The notes under the pieces are model-generated. The model did no database searches. It saw nothing but the letters and a program-made list of their open reading frames with translations, and was not told the origin of the DNA. From NCBI GenBank assembly GCA_036925085.1, contig JAUPFP010000192.1:24774-88773 (forward strand): DNA of 64,000 nt, given 5' to 3'. The position numbers and the translations under genes were made by a program. Shown here one piece after another: positions 57,301 through 64,000 of this stretch (position 1 is its first letter; every line of letters starts with the position of its first letter). This stretch comes from Brachycybe producta. Its lineage: Eukaryota; Arthropoda; Diplopoda; Playtdesmida; Andrognathidae.

Positions 57301-60300
57301 ATTTTAACTTCAATTTCAACTTCAATTTCAACTTCAATTTCAACTTCAATTTTAATTTCAATTTCAACTTAACTTCAACTTCAACTTTAACTTCACTTTC
57401 AAGTTCAACATCAAGTTCAACTTCAACTTCAACTTTAACTTCAACTTCAACTTTAACTTCAACTTCAACTTCAACTTCAATTTTAACTTCAATTTCAACT
57501 TCAATTTCAACATCAATTTCAACTTCAATTTCAACTTCAATTTCAACTTCAATTTCAACTTCAATTTCAACTTCAATTTTAACTTCAATTTCAATTTCAA
57601 TTTCAACTTCAATTTCAACTTCAATTCCAACTTCAATTTCAACTTCAATTTCAACTTCAATTTTAACTTCAATTTCAACTTCAATTTCAACTTCAATTTC
57701 AACTTCAATTTTAATTTCAATTTCAACTTAACTTCAACTTCAACTTTAACTTCACTTTCAAGTTCAACATCAAGTTCAACTTCAACTTCAACTTTAACTT
57801 CAACTTCAACTTTAACTTCAACTTCAACTTCAACTTCAATTTTAACTTCAATTTCAACTTCAATTTCAACATCAATTTCAACTTCAATTTCAACTTCAAT
57901 TTCAACTTCAATTTCAACTTCAATTTCAACTTCAATTTCAACTTCAATTTTAACTTCAATTTCAATTTCAATTTCAACTTCAATTTCAACTTCAATTCCA
58001 ACTTCAATTTCAACTTCAATTTCAACTTCAACTTCAGTTTCAACTTCAATTTCAATGTCAATTTCAACTTCAATTTCAACTTCAACTTTAACTTCAATTT
58101 CAACTTCAATTTCAACTTCAATGTCAACTTCAATTTCAAACTTAACTTCAACTTCAACTTCTCCTTCAAGTTCAACTTCAAATTTAACTTCAACTTCAAC
58201 TTTAACTTCAACTTAAACTTAAACTTCAATTTTAACTTCAATTTCAACTTCAATTTCAACTTCAATTTCAATGTAAATTTCAACTTCAATTTTTACTTCA
58301 TTTTCAACTTTAATTTCAACTTCAAATTCAACTTCAATTTCAACTTCAACTTCAACTTCAACTTCAATTTTAACTTCAATTTTAACTTCAAATTCAACTT
58401 CAATTTCAACTTCAATTTCAACATCAATTTCAACTTCAATTTTAACTTCAATATCAACTTTGATTTCAATTTCGACTTCAATTTCAACTTCGATTTCAAC
58501 TTCAATTTCAACTTCAATTTCAACTTCAATGTCAACTTCAATTTCAACTTCAACTTCAGTTTCAACTTCAATTTCAACTTCAATTTCAATGTCAATTTCA
58601 ACTTCAATTTCAACTTCAACTTCAACTTAAACTTAAACTTCAATTTTAACTTCAATTTCAACTTCAATTTCAACTTCAATTTCAACGTAAATTTCAACTT
58701 CAATTTCTACTTCATTTTCAACTTTAATTTCAACTTCAATTTCAACTTCAATTTCAACTTCAATTTCAACTTCAACTTCAACTTAAACTTCAATTTTAAC
58801 TTCAATTTTAACTTCAAATTCAACTTCAATTTCAACATCAATTTCAACATCAATTTCAACTTCAATTTTAACTTCAATATCAACTTTGATTTCAATTTCG
58901 ACTTTTATTTCAATGTCAATTTCAACTTCAATTTCAACTTCAATTTTAACTTCAATTTCAACTTCAATTTCAACTTCAATTTCAACTTCAATTTTAACTT
59001 CAATTTCAACTTCAAATTCAACTTCAATTTCAACATCAATTTTAACTTCAATTTCAACTTCAATTTCAACTTCAATTTTAACTTCAATTTCAACTTCAAT
59101 TTCAACTTCAATTTCAACTTCAATTTCAACTTCAATTTCAACTTCAATTTTAACTTCAATTTCAACTTCAAATTTAACTTCAATTTCAAACATCAATTTT
59201 AACTTCAATTTTAACTTCAAATTCAACTTCAATTTCAACTTCAATTACAAAATCAATTTCAACTTCAATTTTAACTTCAATATCAACTTTGATTTCAATT
59301 TCGACTTCAATTTCAACTTCGATTTCAACTTCAATTTCAACTTCAATTTCAACTTCAATTTCAACTTCAATGTCAACTTCAATGTCAACTTCAATTTCAA
59401 ACTTAACTTCAACTTCAACTTCTCCTTCAAGTTCAACATCAAATTTAACTTCAACTTCAACTTTAACTTCAACTTAAACTTAAACTTCAATTTTAACTTC
59501 AATTTCAACTTCAATTTCAACGTAAATTTCAACTTCAATTTCTACTTCATTTTCAACTTTAATTTCAACTTCAATTTCAACTTCAATTTCAACTTCAATT
59601 TCAACTTCAACTTCAACTTAAACTTCAATTTTAACTTCAATTTTAACTTCAAATTCAACTTCAATTTCAACTTCAATTTCAACATCAATTTCAACTTCAA
59701 TTTTAACTTCAATATCAACTTTGATTTCAATTTCGACTTTAATTTCAATGTCAATTTCAACTTCAATTTCAACTTCAATTTTAACTTCAATTTCAACTTC
59801 AATTTCAACTTCAATTTCAACTTCAATTTTAACTTCAATTTCAACTTCAATTTCAACTTCAAATTCAACTTCAATTTCAACATCAATTTTAACTTCAATT
59901 TCAACTTCAATTTCAACTTCAATTTTAACTTCAATTTCAACTTCAATTACAACTTCAATTTCAACTTCAGTTTCAACTTTAATTTCAATGTCAATTTCAA
60001 CTTCCATTTCAATTTCAAACTTAACTTCAACTTCAACTTAACTTTAACTTCAACTTTAACTTCACTTTCAAGTTCAACTTCAAATTTAACTTCAACTTCA
60101 ACTTTAACTTCAACTTAAACTTAAACTTCAATTTTAACTTCAATTTCAACTTCAATTTCAACTTCAATTTTAATGTCAATTTCAACTTCAATTTCTACTT
60201 CATTTTCAACTTTAATTTCAACTTCAATTTCAACTTCAATTTCAACTTCAACTTCAACTTCAATTTCAACTTCAATTTCAAATTAAACTTCAATTTTAAC

Positions 60301-63300
60301 TTCAAATTCAACTTCAATTTCAACTTCAATTTCAACTTCAACTTCAACTTCAATTTCAAACTTAACTTCAACTTCAACTTCATCTTCAAGTTCAACCTCA
60401 AATTCAAATTCAACTTCAACTTTAACCTTAACTTAAACTTAAACTTCAATTTTAACTTCAATTTCAACTTCAATTTCAACTTTAATTTCAACTTCAATTT
60501 CAACTTAAACTTAAACTTCAATTTTAACTTCAATTTCAACTTCAATTTCAACTTTAATTTCAACTTCAATTTCAACTTCAACTTCAACTTCAGTTTCAAC
60601 TTCAATTTCAACTTCAATTTCAACTTCAACTTCAACTTCAATTTCATCTTCAATTTCAACTTCAATTTTAACTTCAATTTCAACTTCAATTTCAACTTCA
60701 ATTTCAACTTCAATTTCAACTTCAATTTCAACTTCAATTTCAACCTCTATTTCAACTTCAATTTCAACTTCAATTTCAACTTCAATTTCAACTTCAATTT
60801 CAACTTCAATTTCAACTTCAATTTCAACTTCAATTACAACTTCAATTTCAACTTCAATTTCAACTTCAACTTCAACTTCAGTTTCAACTTCAATTTCAAC
60901 TTCAATTTCAATTTCAACTTCAACTTCAATTTCAACTTTAATTTCAACTTCAATTTCAACTTCAATTTTAACTTCAATTTCAACTTCAATTTCAACTTCA
61001 ATTTCAACTTCAATTTTAATTTCAATTTCAACTTAACTTCAACTTCAACTTTAACTTCACTTTCAAGTTCAACATCAAATTCAACTTCAACTTCAACTTT
61101 AACTTCAACTTCAACTTTAACTTCAACTTCAACTTAAACTTCAATTTTAACTTCAATTTCAACTTCAATTTCAACATCAATTTCAACTTCAATTTCAACT
61201 TCAATATCAACTTCAATATCAACTTCAATTTCAACTTCAATTTCAACTTCAATTTCAACTTCAATTTTAACTTCAATTTCAACTTCAATTTCAACTTCAA
61301 TTTCAACTTCAATTTCAACTTCAATTTCAACTTCAATTTCAACTTCAATTTCAACTTCAACTTCAGTTTCAACTTCAACTTCAATGTCAATTTCAACTTC
61401 AATTTCAACTTCAACTTTAACTTCAATTTCAACTTCAATTTCAAACTTAACTTCAACTTCAACTTCATCTTCAAGTTCAACTTCAAATTCAAATTCAAAT
61501 TCAACTTCAACTTTAACCTTAACTTAAACTTAAACTTCAATTTTAACTTCAATTTCAACTTCAATTTCAACTTCAATTTCAATGTCGACTTCAAGTTCAA
61601 TGTCAATTTCAATTTTAAACTTAACTTCAACTTCAACTTTACATTCAAGTTCAACTTCAAACTTAACTTCAACTTCAACTTTAACTTCAACTTCAACTTA
61701 AACTTCAATTTTAACTTCAATTTTAACTTCAAATTCAACTTCAATTTCAAATTCAATTTCAATATCAATTTCAACTTCAATTTTAACTTCAATATCAACT
61801 TTGATTTCAATTTCGACTTCAATTTCAACTTCGATTTCAACTTCAATTTCAACTTCAATTTCAACTTCAATTTCAACTTCAATTTCAACTTCAACTTCAA
61901 TTTTAACATCAATTTCAACTTCAAATTTAACTTCAATATCAACTTTGATTTCAATTTCAACTTCAATTTCAACTTCAATTTCAACTTCAATTTCAACTTC
62001 AATTTCAACTTCAGTTTCAACTTCAATTTCAACTTCAATTTCAACTTCAATTTCAACTTCAATTTCAACTTCAATTTCAACTTCAATTTCAACTTCAATT
62101 TCAACTTCAATTTCAACTTCAATTTCAACTTCAATTTCAACTTCAATTTCTATTCGATTTGAACTTCGACTTCAACATGGACTTCAACTTGGACTTTTTA
62201 ATTTAACTTCAACTTCAACTCCAACTTCAACTTCAACTTTAACTTTAACTTCAACTTCAACTTTAACTTCAACTTTAACTTCAACTTCAACTTAAACTTC
62301 AATTTTAACTTCAATTTTACTTCAATTTCAACTTCAATTTCAACTTCAATTTCAACTTCAATTTCAACTTCAATTTCAACTTCAATTTCAACTTCAATTT
62401 CAACTTCAATTTCAACTTCAACTTCAACTTCAATTTCAAACTTAACTTCAACTTCAACTTCATCTTCAAGTTCAACTTCAAATTCAAATTCAAATTCAAC
62501 TTCAACTTTAACCTTAACTTAAACTTAAACTTCAATTTTAACTTCAATTTCAACTTCAATTTCAACTTTAATTTCAACTTCAAATTCAACTTCAATTTCA
62601 ACTTCAATTTGAACTTCAATTTCAACTTCAATTTCAACTTCAACTTCAACTTCAGTTTCAACATCAATTTCAACTTCAATTTCAACTTCAACTTCAACTT
62701 CAATTTCATCTTCAATTTCAACTTCAATTTTAACTTCAATTTCAACTTCAATTTCAACTTCAATTTCAACTTCAATTTCAACTTCAATTTCAACTTCAAT
62801 TTCAACCTCAATTTCAACTTCAATTTCAACTTCAATTTCAACTTCAATTTCAACTTCAATTTCAACTTCAATTTCAACTTCAATTTCAACTTCAATTTCA
62901 ACTTCAATTTCAACTTCAATTTCAACTTCAATTTCAACTTCAACTTCAACTTCAGTTTCAACTTCAATTTCAACTTCAAATTCAAATTCAACTTCAACTT
63001 TAACCTTAACTTAAACTTAAACTTCAATTTTAACTTCAATTTCAACTTCAATTTCAACTTTAATTTCAACTTCAATTTTAACTTCAATTTCAACTTCAAT
63101 TTCAACTTTAATTTCAACTTCAATTTCAACTTCAATTTCAACTTCAATTTGAACTTCAATTTCAACTTCAATTTCAACTTCAACTTCAACTTCAGTTTCA
63201 ACTTCAATTTCAACTTCAATTTCAACTTCAACTTCAACTTCAATTTCATCTTCAATTTCAACTTCAATTTCAACTTCAACTTCAACTTCAGTTTCAACTT

Positions 63301-64000
63301 CAATTTCAACTTCAATTTTAACTTCAATTTCAACTTCAATTTCAACTTCAATTTCAACTTCAATTTTAATTTCAATTTCAACTTAACTTCAACTTCAACT
63401 TTAACTTCACTTTCAAGTTCAACATCAAATTCAACTTCAACTTCAACTTTAACTTCAACTTCAACTTTAACTTCAACTTCAACTTAAACTTCAATTTTAA
63501 CTTCAATTTCAACATCAATTTCAACTTCAATTTCAACTTCAATATCAACTTCAATATCAACTTCAATTTCAACTTCAATTTCAACTTCAATTTCAACTTC
63601 AATTTTAACTTCAATTTCAACTTCAATTTCAACTTCAATTTCAACTTCAATTTCAACTTCAATTTCAACTTCAATTTCAACTTCAACTTCAGTTTCAACT
63701 TCAACTTCAATGTCAATTTCAACTTCAATTTCAACTTCAACTTTAACTTCAATTTCAACTTCAATTTCAAACTTAACTTCAACTTCAACTTCATCTTCAA
63801 GTTCAACTTCAAATTCAAATTCAAATTCAACTTCAACTTTAACCTTAACTTAAACTTAAACTTCAATTTTAACTTCAATTTCAACTTCAATTTCAACTTC
63901 AATTTCAATGTCGACTTCAAGTTCAATGTCAATTTCAATTTTAAACTTAACTTCAACTTCAACTTTACATTCAAGTTCAACTTCAAATTTAACTTCAACT
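45381..64000. repeat. Right satellite block
   Basis: The same hexamer family continues to the end of the window without any other sequence. The TATTCGATTTG island occurs nine times here (45992, 47171, 47824, 49039, 50187, 50845, 53204, 55539, 62151). Variants such as AACCTC, AATTAC and ATTTCATCTTC mark the higher-order units. No gene is supported. Confidence 0.97.
50845..57731. repeat. Higher-order repeat, about 2.35 kb period (right block)
   Basis: Three consecutive units can be followed by landmarks. The TATTCGATTTG island lies at 50845, 53204 and 55539. The CTTGAATTTCAACTTC variant lies at 51918, 54241 and 56612 (spacings 2323 and 2371 bp). The first two copies are near identical over at least 840 bp. 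Length differences come from the number of pure 12-mers. Confidence 0.85.

Noticed and set aside
1..64000. Heat-shock element arrays, because TTC/GAA occurs every six bases
   Set aside because: A heat-shock element needs alternating, inverted nGAAn pentamers. Here all TTC units face the same way at 6-bp spacing.
45381..64000. Telomeric repeat
   Set aside because: AACTTC/AATTTC is not a known telomere unit, G is nearly absent from one strand and C from the other is not in runs, and variants and higher-order structure are far more extensive than in telomeres.

Overview
This is a eukaryotic nuclear window, almost certainly from an animal. About 42 kb of a very low-complexity satellite is interrupted by two large LTR retrotransposons. 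The pol sequence of the second element resembles Ty3/gypsy elements common in arthropod genomes, but that is recognition from memory and the species cannot be named from the sequence. There is no ordinary host gene, no tRNA or rRNA gene and no prokaryotic feature in the window.

Satellite (1-19878, 28976-32270, 45381-64000): a hexamer family, AACTTC and AATTTC with point variants, mostly alternating as a 12-mer. The + strand is almost free of G. Five of the six reading frames are open, so the satellite throws off many meaningless long ORFs (Asn-Phe, Lys-Leu, Glu-Val, Ser-Thr and similar repeats). The array has higher-order structure: a 510-bp tandem duplication at the left, repeats of about 2.5-2.6 kb in the left block and about 2.3-2.4 kb in the right block. 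Two G-containing 'island' sequences recur about once per higher-order unit.

Element 1 (19879-28975, + strand, 9.1 kb) sits in the satellite with a 4-bp target duplication (ATGT). It has a 688-bp 5' LTR with TATA box and poly(A) signal, a tRNA-Ala-like primer binding site, a 2.4-kb non-coding leader with a 60-bp minisatellite, a gag gene with a zinc knuckle (one in-frame TAG), 1.4 kb of serial hairpins where pol would be expected, a second 725-codon ORF of unknown function (one in-frame TGA) and a 3' LTR cut down to its last 197 bp. It encodes no protease, reverse transcriptase, RNase H or integrase, so it must be non-autonomous.

Element 2 (32271-45380, - strand, 13.1 kb) is a complete Ty3/gypsy-type element with two 830-bp LTRs, a 4-bp target duplication (AACT), a tRNA-Ala-like primer binding site, a leader made of regularly spaced palindromic hairpins, a short acidic ORF, gag, and a pol ORF open for about 2,880 codons. 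Pol is joined to gag by what looks like a textbook -1 frameshift signal (GTTAAAC, 5-nt spacer, 12-bp stem). After integrase the ORF runs through a second hairpin array and into a ~980-residue 3' domain (ORF3), entered by a strong splice acceptor that is in phase with a strong donor inside gag.

The most interesting system here is the pair of elements. Both have the same type of primer site with a 2-nt spacer, 4-bp target duplications and hairpin-rich non-coding segments. Both appear to end in a related, unrecognised C-terminal domain (LNNR...W.Q...RYV). Element 1 may be a gag-plus-ORF parasite mobilised by proteins of an element-2-like family.
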